In this document: piece after piece, positions 55,740 through 64,000 of the stretch
How positions within the stretch are numbered: the stretch's first letter is position 1
How the letters are laid out: each line of letters starts with the position of its first letter
Assembly (NCBI RefSeq): GCF_019393635.1
Contig: NC_057864.1
Span: 80,417,882 to 80,481,881 of the forward strand
Length of the DNA stretch: 64,000 nucleotides
Origin: Dromiciops gliroides
Lineage: Eukaryota > Chordata > Mammalia > Microbiotheria > Microbiotheriidae
Reading direction: 5' to 3'
Position numbers and translations under genes: made by a program
Notes under the pieces: model-generated
Told to the model about the DNA's origin: nothing
The model's input: the letters and a program-made list of their open reading frames with translations, nothing else
The model's database searches: none

Positions 55740-56262
55740 ATCAATCAGTCAATCAATAAACATTTATTGTACACCTACTATGTACCAGGTACTTGCTAAG
55801 TGTTGGGGATACAAAAAGAGGCAAAAGACAGCCTTTGCCCTTAAAGTGCTTAAAATCTAATGAGGGAGACAACATGCAAACAAATATACAGAAAGCAAAC
55901 TATATACAGGGTAAATAGGAAATATTTAACAGAGGAAAGATATTGGAATTAAGAAAGATTGGGGAAGGTTTCTTGTAGAAGATGTAATTTTAGTTGGGAC
56001 TTAAAAGAAACCAGGGAGGTCATTAGACAAAGAGGAGGAGGGAGAAATTTCCAGGCATGTGCAATAGCCAGAGAAAATGCCTGGAGCTAAGAGGTAGTAT
56101 CTTGTTTGTGGAACAGCCCAGAGGCCAGTGCTAGTGGATCACAGAGTATGTGTGGGGCAGTAAGTTGTAAAAGGCCTGGAGAGGTAAGAGGGGGCTAAGG
56201 TTATGAAGGATTTCATGTGCCAAAGAGAGCATTTTGTTAAAAACAATAGAAAGCCATTGGAG
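55740..56262 (+). repeat. Dispersed repeat, family A, longest copy
   Basis: About 520 bp: ATCAATAAACATTTATTGTAC, TTGCTAAGTGTTGGGGATAC, TAATGAGGGAGACAACATGC, GAAGGTTTCTTGTAGAAGATG, GCCTGGAGCTAAGAGG, TTTGTGGAACAGCCCAGAGG, then AAGCCATTGGAGTTG. Class not assigned; no open frame. Confidence 0.75.
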
Positions 56263-56342
56263 TTGTATTAAAGAAAGTTGGAGAAAATCTTTACAACAAA
56301 TATCTCTGATGAGGGTTCAGTATGCAAGATATAAAGGGAACT

Positions 56343-56502
56343 ATATATACACACACAGGCACACATACATATGTGTGTATGTATATGTGTATATATATGC
56401 ACACATGCATATACATGGTATATGTGGTGTATATATATGTATAGATACCAATGGTATGTATACACATATACACACATACATATATATATGTGTGTGTATG
56501 TG

Positions 56503-56538
<36 letters not shown>

Positions 56539-56540
56539 TA
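56343..56540. repeat. (TA)/(CA) compound microsatellite
   Basis: About 200 bp of alternating purine-pyrimidine dinucleotides. Six overlapping frames on both strands (56234-56656) derive from it. Confidence 0.95.
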
Positions 56541-56544
56541 CCAA

Positions 56545-57330
56545 TGCTCAATGGATAGTTAGAAGTTATAGAGGCCTCAAAAGAAGTATATAAAACTATA
56601 AACAAGCACATGAAAGACTGCTCTGAAGAATGATAATATAGGAAATGAAAAATCAAAAAGACTCTGAGATCTCACTCAACATGCCACAAAATGGCACCTA
56701 TGTGCATCATCAATGTTGGAGAGGTTATAGAAAGATGGAAGTACTAATATAGTATGTGTGGAGCTACAAAAGTGTTCAAATATTCAGCATAACAATTTAG
56801 AATTAAGCTGAGAAAGTGAATAAAACATGCCTACCTTTTGATCTGGTTATCCCAATACTAGGATTTTGCTCCAAGCAGGTTAAAGATAGAAGTTCCATAG
56901 AAACCAAAATATTCAAAACAGCATTCATTGTAGTGCATTCCAAATAACTTGGGGCAAAGTAGAGAGCTGTCATTTGGGGAATAGTTGAACAAATTATAGT
57001 ACATGAATGTAATGAAATATTACTGAGATATAAGAAAAAATTATTATGAAGAATGCAAAGAATTAATGGGAAAACCTACATGCACAAATGGAAAGCGAAG
57101 TCAGTAGAGCCAAGAAAACAGTATAATCAACTGTAATGGTATAAATGGAAAACAATAACAACAAAACATAACCCAAATTCCGTATAATTATAGTGACCAA
57201 ATTTAGTCCCAAAGAACAGATCTGAGCAAGTAGCTTTTTTATAGAGGTGGGGGATTATGGGTATGAAACACTATATATAATGTTAGAATTAATTGATATT
57301 TTGTATTAATTTTGTTAAGCTTATGGTTTT
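56545..57330 (+). mobile_element. L1 LINE 3' part, ORF2 C-terminus
   Basis: Plus-strand translation, with breaks, shows [34 protein letters not shown] and LPFDLVIPILGFCSKQV, in ORF2 C-terminal order. GTCATTTGGGGAATAGTTGAAC follows. Older and more diverged than the copy at 9229. Confidence 0.8.
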
Positions 57331-57494
57331 TTTTAGTCTCTGTTTAAAGAACATTTACACACACGTGTGTGTTAGATTGAGGACGATCTTGAATATCAGC
57401 ATTAGGGGTTTAAATTTTATCTAATAGGCAATGAAGATTTTTGTTTTGGTTTTAATTTGTATAGATAATGTTTGTTATATCATATTACCTTTCA

Positions 57495-57632
57495 TATATG
57501 TATAAAATATAAAGATATATGTATATATACATAAAGACATATGTATATATCTATCTATACACACATATATCTAGGTTTATACATACACAGATACAAACAT
57601 GCATGTATGCACACATACATACATACATTCTT
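57495..57632. repeat. AT/CA-rich degenerate microsatellite
   Basis: ATATGTATATATACATAAAG-type repeats ending in ACATACATACATAC. Confidence 0.85.
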
Positions 57633-57634
57633 AT

Positions 57635-57892
57635 ATGGTACAGTGGCTAGGATGTCAGGCCTGAGTTTTACTTCCTGAGAATAAACTTTTTGTGACTTCA
57701 AATCTGACCTCATTTACTAGCTCTATGGCCCTGGGCAAGTCACTTAACCCTGTTCGTCTGGGTTCTTCAATCTGTAAAATGAACTAGAGAAGAAAATGGC
57801 AAACCACTCTAGCATCTTTGTCAAGAAAACCCCAAATGAGGTCATGAAGAGTCAGACATTACTGAAATGACTGAACCACCACAACAAATATA
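57635..57892 (+). mobile_element. Long CORE-type SINE
   Basis: TATGGTACAGTGGCTAGGATG head, GGCCCTGGGCAAGTCACTTAACCC, GAAAATGGCAAACCACTCTAGC, TGTCAAGAAAACCCCAAATGAGG and ACTGAACCACCACAACAA. Confidence 0.85.
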
Positions 57893-57954
57893 TTCTTATA
57901 AATATATGAAAATGAAGATGACATAACAACATGTTATTTATAAAAATTAAAATA

Positions 57955-58275
57955 AAAACAAAAATCTTCAGTGGGTCCCCATTTCCTATTAGTTAAGATT
58001 TTAACAGGTATTGCTGACATTCAGGGCCATCCTTGATCTTTCTTCATGATTTCTCACTATTAGAGCACATTATTCCTGTTTAAATACCCTCTGTTCTAGC
58101 CAAATCAGAGTACTTTCTGTCCCCTTTCATGCCCTGTCATTTCCTATGTCTTTGCTTCCACTCTCCCCTATCCCTTGGGTGAAGTCCTTCCTGTCCTTTC
58201 CCCCAGTCTTCATTTGTTCATGTTCCTTTCTTTCTTTAAGGACCACCCCAGGTCCCACTTCCTTAATGAATGTTT
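57955..58275 (+). mobile_element. L2 LINE fragment
   Basis: TTCAGGGCCATCCTTGATC, CATGTCTTTGCTTCC-like and AGGACCACCCCAGGTCCCACTTCC are consecutive L2 ORF2-end features. Confidence 0.72.
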
Positions 58276-58337
58276 GTTGGATTGGATAGGGAGATAGAAC
58301 ATTTACACAGAGAAATGTTTATAAGAACATTTGAGAA

Positions 58338-58566
58338 ATTTGGGTGGCACAGTGGACAGGGTGCTGGACTCAGAGTAAGGAAAACCTCAGCTCAAATACT
58401 ACCTGTTTGACCCTTGATAAGTAACCTTATCCTTTGTCTACCTCAGTTTCCTCTTCAGGAAAATGGGAAAAATAATAACACCTGCTTCACAGATGAGGAT
58501 CAAGTGAGATAAAATATGCAGAGCTTCGTAAACTTTAAAGGGCTATGTGACTACTAGCTATTATAA
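58338..58566 (+). mobile_element. MIR-type CORE-SINE, nearly full length
   Basis: TTGGGTGGCACAGTGGACAGG head, CTCAGTTTCCTCTTCAGG, AATAATAACACCTGCTTCACAG and GTGACTACTAGCTATTAT. Confidence 0.85.
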
Positions 58567-58624
58567 ATGAGAGAGAAATAATAGTTTATTGCACTAGGGA
58601 GAGAAGGAAATAAGCATGTACTAT

Positions 58625-58852
58625 GTGCCTGTACCATGCTAAGCCCCTTACAAATGTTCTCATTTGATTCTTACAACAACCCTGTAAGATACATATTATT
58701 ATTATTATTCACATTTTACAGATGAGGGAACTGAGGCAAACAAAGGTTAAGTGACTTGCCTGAAGTCACACAGCTATCAAAGCATATGAGGCTGGATTTG
58801 AATGCATGTCTTTCTGTCTCCTGGTTCAGCACTCTATCGTCTGTGCCACCTT
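58625..58852 (-). mobile_element. MIR-type CORE-SINE, nearly full length
   Basis: TCATTTGATTCTTACAACAACCC, TTTTACAGATGAGGGAACTGAGGC, AGTCACACAGCTATC and a reversed head ending TCTGTGCCACC. It contains a short ATT run. Confidence 0.87.
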
Positions 58853-58985
58853 TGAATGAATAAAGAATTTATTACATGCTTACCTTGTGCAAAGCACCGG
58901 ATTAAGTTCTGGGGATACAAAAAGGAAAGTAGGACAGTCCCCACTCTTAAGGAACTCACATTCTAATGTGGGAGACAACACATGT
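58853..58985 (+). repeat. Dispersed repeat fragment, family A
   Basis: AATAAAGAATTTATTACATGC, AAGTTCTGGGGATACAAAAAGG and AAGGAACTCACATTCTAATG match family A. Confidence 0.65.
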
Positions 58986-59595
58986 ACAAGAGTTCAGCTG
59001 TAAGTCAGATAGAAAAGTCTTGTGATATTTAGGGCACAAACAGCAAAAAAAGATGCTAATGAGTCTTCTTTGATGCCATTTCCACTGATAAAATAATATC
59101 AGTTTCTCATGTTGAATTAAGGATGGTTTCCTAGGGAGGTACCTCATTAATTTGAAACTAAGTCCTTTCTGTCTTTCCCAATTCAATTTTAGGAGTAACA
59201 TAATGTTAGAGTAAAAGACCCACGAGACTTTAATATCATTAAAATATGTTTCATAATACTCTCTTGAGCTTTATTACTCATGAAATATTTAGTGTTATGG
59301 TGCCTTTCCCCCAGATTCCCATGTTATTCTTCTGTGGTCACAGAAGTATCTGATGTGTTATTTCTTCAGCCAGTGTTTCTAGAATGAGCAAGCCATGTGC
59401 TTACCTTTTGGTGAGGGATTATGTTACAACTATTCATGTTGTCCATTACTCTGTAATCTATTGGCACGCAAGGAGAAGTGACTGAGAAGTCTGCTATGTT
59501 CAGGGCAATGAGTACTGTAGTATTTTTTCAACGTCCTTTTCCCCCCATTCATTTTATAAGGCTAACTGATTAGTCCTATATGCATAGCTCTTTTG
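58986..59595. other. Unassigned sequence
   Basis: No recognised repeat or gene. The frame 58956-59201 has no domain. Confidence 0.45.
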
Positions 59596-59599
59596 CTGT

Positions 59600-59725
59600 G
59601 CCTGAAGGATTTGAGTGGACAGAGTACTGGACTCCATAAGCTCAAATCCTGCCCAAGACACTTATTACCTATATGACCCTTGGCAAGTAACCTTAACCTC
59701 TATCTCAGTTTCTATTATATCACAG
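59600..59725 (+). mobile_element. MIR-type fragment
   Basis: TGAGTGGACAGAGTACTGG, AAGCTCAAATCCTGCC and CCTATATGACCCTTGGCAAG. Confidence 0.7.
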
Positions 59726-60592
59726 GATTTTCAATGATCATCATTTGTCTATTTTTAATAAATATATTTTTGAAAGAAGTTAAAGAAGTGACAAATTTCT
59801 TGCCCTAATAAGTGTTTCTGCTGAAATAATATTTTAAAAAGACGTTTTCCTTTTCTTTGTTGTGAGGGTAGCAAAAATACTGAGTAATAGACTTCTGCTT
59901 CTGCTTCTGCTTTGAGCATGTTGATGTTTATTGTTTAGTTTCTCTAGTATGTGAGCAAAATATTTGGGGACCAGAACAATTTTGGTTTCCTAGTCAACAT
60001 GGCTCTAGCCAATCAGAGAAGTGGGTCCCCAAATCCAGTCATTCAACATCCTGTTGAGAATGAAACATTACTTGCCAGGTGATTGTCTCCTGGCAATTCT
60101 TGTACTATGATTCTTCAGGGCGAAAGAACTACGTCATTAAAAACACTCAAGTGAAGCTAAACTACAGTAATGACCTATTAGTAGGGAATTGCTAAGCCCT
60201 GGTAGTGGCTCTAGGAAAGGTTTGCAGCATGTCCTCTTGGGATTTACTCACTTGAGAGCCTTGGGACATTTTTTTTTTCCATTTGAAGTCAATTCTCAGA
60301 GTGATTCCATCATTTTTATGTTGTTGGGCAGTCAAAGCCTGATAAAACTGAAATGCAACATTTTGACAGGTAAGGTTGGGTAAAGGACAAACAAGCTATG
60401 GATTTGTCGTTCAAATAAGAGAAACATTTAAAACCATAAATCACTAACAAATCTCCTGGCATTTATACTGATAGCTTATTCAGCCAAGAGAACTTGAAAT
60501 TTGAAGTAGAGCAAGAACTCAGTCTTCAAATTAAGATACTTACTATTTTATGAACCCAATCCCATTGTCCAATATACTTGAGCATCCTGGAA
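59726..60592. other. Unassigned sequence
   Basis: About 870 bp with no recognised repeat or gene. Confidence 0.45.
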
Positions 60593-60594
60593 AT

Positions 60595-61150
60595 ACTACC
60601 CCTGCAGCAATTTGGAACTAAATCCAAGGGGTTATAAAGCTGTGCGTATCCTATGACCCAGAAATACCACTACTATGTCTGTGCCCCAAAGAGATTTTTT
60701 TTAAAAGAAAAAGGTTCTGCATGTACAAATATTTATATCATATCTTTTTGTTAATTAATTGGGGAATGGCTGAACAAGTCATGGTATATGATTGTGATAG
60801 AATATTATTGTGCTATAACGTTAACATTTTTATCAATATTGTTTATATTGTTGATGGACTGTGAGCTATTTAGCTCATCCAAATGACATGATGAAAATGC
60901 TACCCACCTCCAGAGAAAAAAATATTGATTGAGTCTGAATGTATACTATTTTTTGTGTTTTTATCTTTTCTTTTATGAACATGACTAATATGTAAATGTT
61001 TTGCATTATTGCGCATATATAACCCATATCAAATTTCTTGTCTTCTCATTGAGGAGGGAGAGGAAGGAGATAATTTGGAACTCAAAATAAAAAAAAAAAG
61101 AATGTTAAAATTGTTTTTACATGTAATTGGAAAAATAAAATAATAAAAAA
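60595..61150 (+). mobile_element. L1 LINE 3' end
   Basis: CAGCAATTTGGAACTAAATCC, TATGACCCAGAAATACCAC, GGGGAATGGCTGAACAAGTC and CATGACTAATATGTAAATG, then the terminal TTTTTACATGTAATTGG with an A-rich end near 61150. 5'-truncated with an internal loss in ORF2. Confidence 0.87.
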
Positions 61151-61173
61151 GAAAATACTACTCCTAGACCAGT

Positions 61174-61184
<11 letters not shown>

Positions 61185-61224
<40 letters not shown>

Positions 61225-61359
61225 GGCAGGGCAATGGGGGTTAAGTGACTTGCACAGGGTCACACAGCTAGTAATTGTCACGTGTCTGAGGCCAGATTTG
61301 AACTCAGGTACTCCTGAATCCAAGGCCGGTTCTTATCCACTGCGCCACCTAGCCACCCC
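61185..61359 (-). mobile_element. MAR1/WSINE1-type SINE with (TA)n tail and 11-bp TSD
   Basis: Reverse-complement SINE whose tail side has (TA)n then T11. ctctgatatat lies at 61174-61184 and 61360-61370. It inserted just past the L1 3' end. Confidence 0.93.
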
Positions 61360-61370
61360 CTCTGATATAT

Positions 61371-61761
61371 TTTTGAACCCTAAAATAGTAATTAAATAAT
61401 AGTATTCATACATCTCCTATATCTTTTTTGTAGCTCAAGTAGTGATAAATATTGACTTTAACTTGAAATGGAAAGACAGTTTTCATAGTTTGATGAGGAG
61501 GCATACAAACTCAACCCCATAGACCAAAAATTTGAAAATCTGACATTTTCAATTGTGCATTTGTTGAGTGGGAAGTCCATATTATAGAATTGTTCCTTAT
61601 CAGATTTGTTCCCTTTCAAATTAAAAAAAAATTCTGCTCAAGTACTCGTACATAAAAATGAATGCTGTTTCTGATTTTTGTATTTCTGATTGAATACTAT
61701 ATGTTTGCCAAGTATTTTTTTTAATAAACCAGATTTGGAGGAAAACAGATCAGATTAGTTG
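61371..61761. other. Unassigned sequence
   Basis: No recognised repeat or gene. Confidence 0.4.
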
Positions 61762-61769
61762 TTTTAGAA

Positions 61770-62147
61770 CAATAGTTCTCAAAGTGTAGTCTCTGGAATA
61801 GGTCCACAATGTCAAAATATTTTTACATAATAATCCTAAGGCGTTTTCATTTCTAATATGGTAAATATTGATAGATACAACCCACACAGAGAGGCTCTTT
61901 GGTGGACAGTCCTCCACCGTTTTTTAAGAGTGTAAAGGAAGGGCAGCTAGGTGGCGCAGTGGATAAAGCACTGGCCTTGGATTCAGGAGGGCCTGAGTTC
62001 AAATCCAGCCTCAGACACTTGACACTTAACTAGCTGTGTGACCCTGGGCAAGTCACTTAACCCTCATTACCCTGCCAAAAAAAAAAAAGAAAAAGAAAAA
62101 AGAAGAGTGTAAAGGGATCCTGAGACCAAAAAATTTAAGAATTATTG
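61770..62147 (+). mobile_element. hAT-Charlie-like non-autonomous element split by a SINE
   Basis: Left end CAATAGTTCTCAAAGTG; the reverse complement of the right end is CAATAATTCTTAAATTT. 8-bp flanks are ttttagaa (61762-61769) and ttttagat (62148-62155). Internal TTCTAATATGGTAAATATTGATAGATA and GATCCTGAGACCAAAAAATTTAAG match the non-coding 3' end of mammalian hAT-Charlie elements. No transposase coding is left. Confidence 0.85.
61939..62102 (+). mobile_element. MAR1/WSINE1-type SINE nested in hAT, 13-bp TSD
   Basis: Full SINE with a long A-rich tail. aagagtgtaaagg is duplicated at 61926-61938 and 62103-62115, and this sequence is part of the hAT 3' end. Confidence 0.97.
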
Positions 62148-62155
62148 TTTTAGAT

Positions 62156-62682
62156 TCTAGAACTAGAAGGGACTTTGAAAGTCATATAATTCAATCTCCC
62201 TTAATTTTACAGATAAGGAAGATGAAGACCAGACCCAAAGCTCTTAAGCTGGAAATGTTAAGAGGCCATGTTTTAAATCTGTTCAGTCATTTTTAAAGAG
62301 AGGCTCAAATGTGAACATGTTGGGGGTAAAACAGAAACAAACAAACAAAACAAGCAGATTTCAAGAAAGGAATAACAAAAACTCAGGCTAGTGTTTTTTT
62401 TTCCCTGGTGCTCTGAGTCTCTCCTTTCTTTCTTCCCTTTCCCTCACTCAGTATAGCCCACTTTTCACTCTATAGTACCAGATATTCTTGTGTTCTTTCC
62501 TTCTTTTTTTTAATTACAGAAATCTGTATTGTCTGTTATCTCAACTCTAAGATGTCAAATGCAGCGGCTAAAAATGATCCTGGGATGCTAAGTATCTCTA
62601 ACAACCATATTCAAATAGCCATATTTAACAGGGACCAAAGCCTTGTGTTAAAAGGATGAAGCATGTCTAGGGGAAGACTTCA
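62156..62682. other. Unassigned sequence
   Basis: A weak MIR-like start (62155-62280) may be present; otherwise nothing recognised. Confidence 0.4.
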
Positions 62683-62684
62683 GA

Positions 62685-62935
62685 ACTCGTTTCAAAGTTT
62701 AGCTCAACTTTGCTTCCTTCAAGAGACCTTTCCTGACTTCCCAGTTGCTTGTACCAAAATGTTTTTTGACATTTAAAATTAAATTATATTGGTATATGTG
62801 TTTTCTTTCTATAGAATGAAAGCTTCTTGAAGTTAGGGATTGCTTGATTTGTCTATTTATCCCTAGTTCTTGGTATAGTTCTGGGAACAGAGTAAGCACT
62901 CAATAAAGTGTTTGTTAATTGATTGAGGTCTTTTT
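62685..62935 (+). mobile_element. L2 LINE 3' end
   Basis: TCAAGAGACCTTTCCTGACTTCCC, GAATGAAAGCTTCTTGAAGTTAGGG and AGAGTAAGCACTCAATAAAGTG, ending TTAATTGATTGA. The minus-strand frame 62699-62899 is a shadow. Confidence 0.85.
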
Positions 62936-63129
62936 GGACTACTGAAACCATACTGTACAGGCAGATGATTCACTGTCCATTAGGAATATCACTTAAATAG
63001 ATTTATCTTTCTGGTGCCTAATATTGTTTTTATTATATACAATAATAGGAAGTTACTAATTGATTGATTTGAGAATCAGTTGGAATGGGGATACATTTGA
63101 GTCAGCAAGAAAATGGGGTCAGTTATTAC

Positions 63130-63272
63130 AATTTCTATTTCAAAGGTCCTCTTTAGAACTAATGAAGACTTGGGGCTCTGAAAGGTTGTGACTTACCCAT
63201 GGTCACACAGCAAGTAGGTGTCAGAAGAATGACTTATATCTAGGGCTTCCTTCAGCCTAACCACTGGCAGGT
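63130..63272 (-). mobile_element. MIR-type fragment
   Basis: GGCTCTGAAAGGTTGTGACTTACCCATGGTCACACAGC is the reversed CORE/tRNA boundary; the ends are decayed. Confidence 0.65.
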
Positions 63273-64000
63273 TATCTTCTTATTCCTCATAAAGAGGAAA
63301 TCCCCCCTTTTATGTCCTATATACTTTAGTGTGACTGAATTAACCACATTCTTTCTGGGTCATCTTTTAAAGACAGAATATCTGTGGAGGTAAGAGGTGC
63401 AGGTACATTATGGAGATGGGAGAAAAGTATAAAATGGGGTACAGTGAGCTAGAATGCTAGATGATGAACTTCACAAACTGATCCAACTGTCAGGAAGTGA
63501 TCATGTACTGTTACCAAATGAGTCCTTTTACATAATCCCTTATAAACTATAACCACATAAATTAGAGGTGCCTAACAGTACAGTGTAATCAGTTTAAACT
63601 TCCTTGATCATAGTTAATTTTCCACTGAGATAAACATATGTACAATCCCCAAACCAAATCTCACTAGTTGAATTTGTATTCAAAATTGTGGGTTAATTAT
63701 ATTTCGAATTGTAAGGATACCACACATTTTAACAGATTTAGAATTTGTTCATGTGAAGGGTCTGCATGTTCCCATACCAAAGCGCCTGCCCCGTTTCTTT
63801 TTCTTCTGCAACTGAATACTTTTAATTGGAACATATTCTTTTAAGTAATGGCTTCCTCTGTTTCTCCATCTCTGAAGAGGGTCAGTTGCTTTTTAGAAAT
63901 CTATTCACATTCTAAGAAATGATGTGTAAAGGGCTCTTAACTGTAAGAAGATGATGTTAGTTATCATACAGTCCACCCTAGAAATGTATCTGTCTCTTTT
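63273..64000. other. Unassigned sequence
   Basis: Right-hand 730 bp with no recognised repeat or gene. Confidence 0.45.

Noticed and set aside
56234..56656. Tyr/Ile/His-rich frames on both strands
   Set aside because: Compound TA/CA microsatellite translation.
1..64000. Operon, defence island, biosynthetic cluster or other multi-gene system
   Set aside because: No intact genes at all. Sequence composition and repeats are those of a mammalian non-coding region.

Overview
The window looks like marsupial nuclear DNA from an intergenic or intronic region. The main evidence is about 20 copies or remnants of a tRNA-headed CORE-SINE of the MAR1/WSINE1 type, which start near GGGCAGCTAGGTGGCGCAGT and carry RNA polymerase III A-box (TGGCGCAGTGG-like) and B-box (GTTCAAATCC-like) sequences. 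Marsupial-type L1 3' ends, many MIR-like SINEs, L2, CR1/L3 and hAT remnants support the same placement. Several SINEs still have near-perfect target-site duplications. The species is not resolved; an Australasian marsupial is plausible. There is no bacterial, phage or organellar character.

I found no credible protein-coding gene, exon set, tRNA, rRNA or other functional RNA gene. Every open reading frame of 60-180 codons is a transposon remnant, the translation of a SINE, a low-complexity tract, or chance. The only recognisable protein remnants are L1 ORF2 (endonuclease start, the region after the reverse transcriptase, and the C-terminus), L1 ORF1, and diverged L2 and CR1 3' coding segments.

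Layout: 1-1.35 kb, minus-strand L1 with a nested SINE; 2.6-3.0 kb, CR1/L3 fragment; 3.62-3.71 kb, perfect 37-bp inverted repeat; 5.8-6.4, 8.6-10.3, 11.4-11.6 and 12.7-13.6 kb, L1 pieces; 15.4-16.3 and 20.6-21.8 kb, minus-strand CR1/L3 3' ends; 22.4-24.0 kb, long pyrimidine and purine tracts around an L2 piece; 25-28 kb, dense MIR-type SINEs; 28.1-32.35 kb, an L1 mosaic carrying two SINEs and a 1.23-kb solo LTR; 33.4-35.2 kb, L2 split by a 0.54-kb repeat; 39.0-39.8 kb, perfect 45-bp inverted repeat beside SINE-in-SINE nesting; 40.5-48.2 kb, young SINEs including two at one target site; 49.5-57.6 kb, microsatellites, a 156-bp hAT MITE and a second 0.54-kb repeat; 56.5-57.3 and 60.6-61.2 kb, L1 ends; 61.8-62.15 kb, a hAT element split by a SINE; 62.7-64 kb, L2 then mostly unassigned sequence.

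No genes work together here. The readable content is a history of nested insertions. The least ordinary signals are the two perfect inverted repeats, two L1 copies joined from endonuclease directly to C-terminus with no reverse transcriptase, the solo LTR with clean ends, and a 0.54-kb repeat whose 3' end is shared with a tRNA-headed SINE. Boundaries of old repeats are approximate because they were judged by eye. Family names come from remembered consensus features, not a database search.
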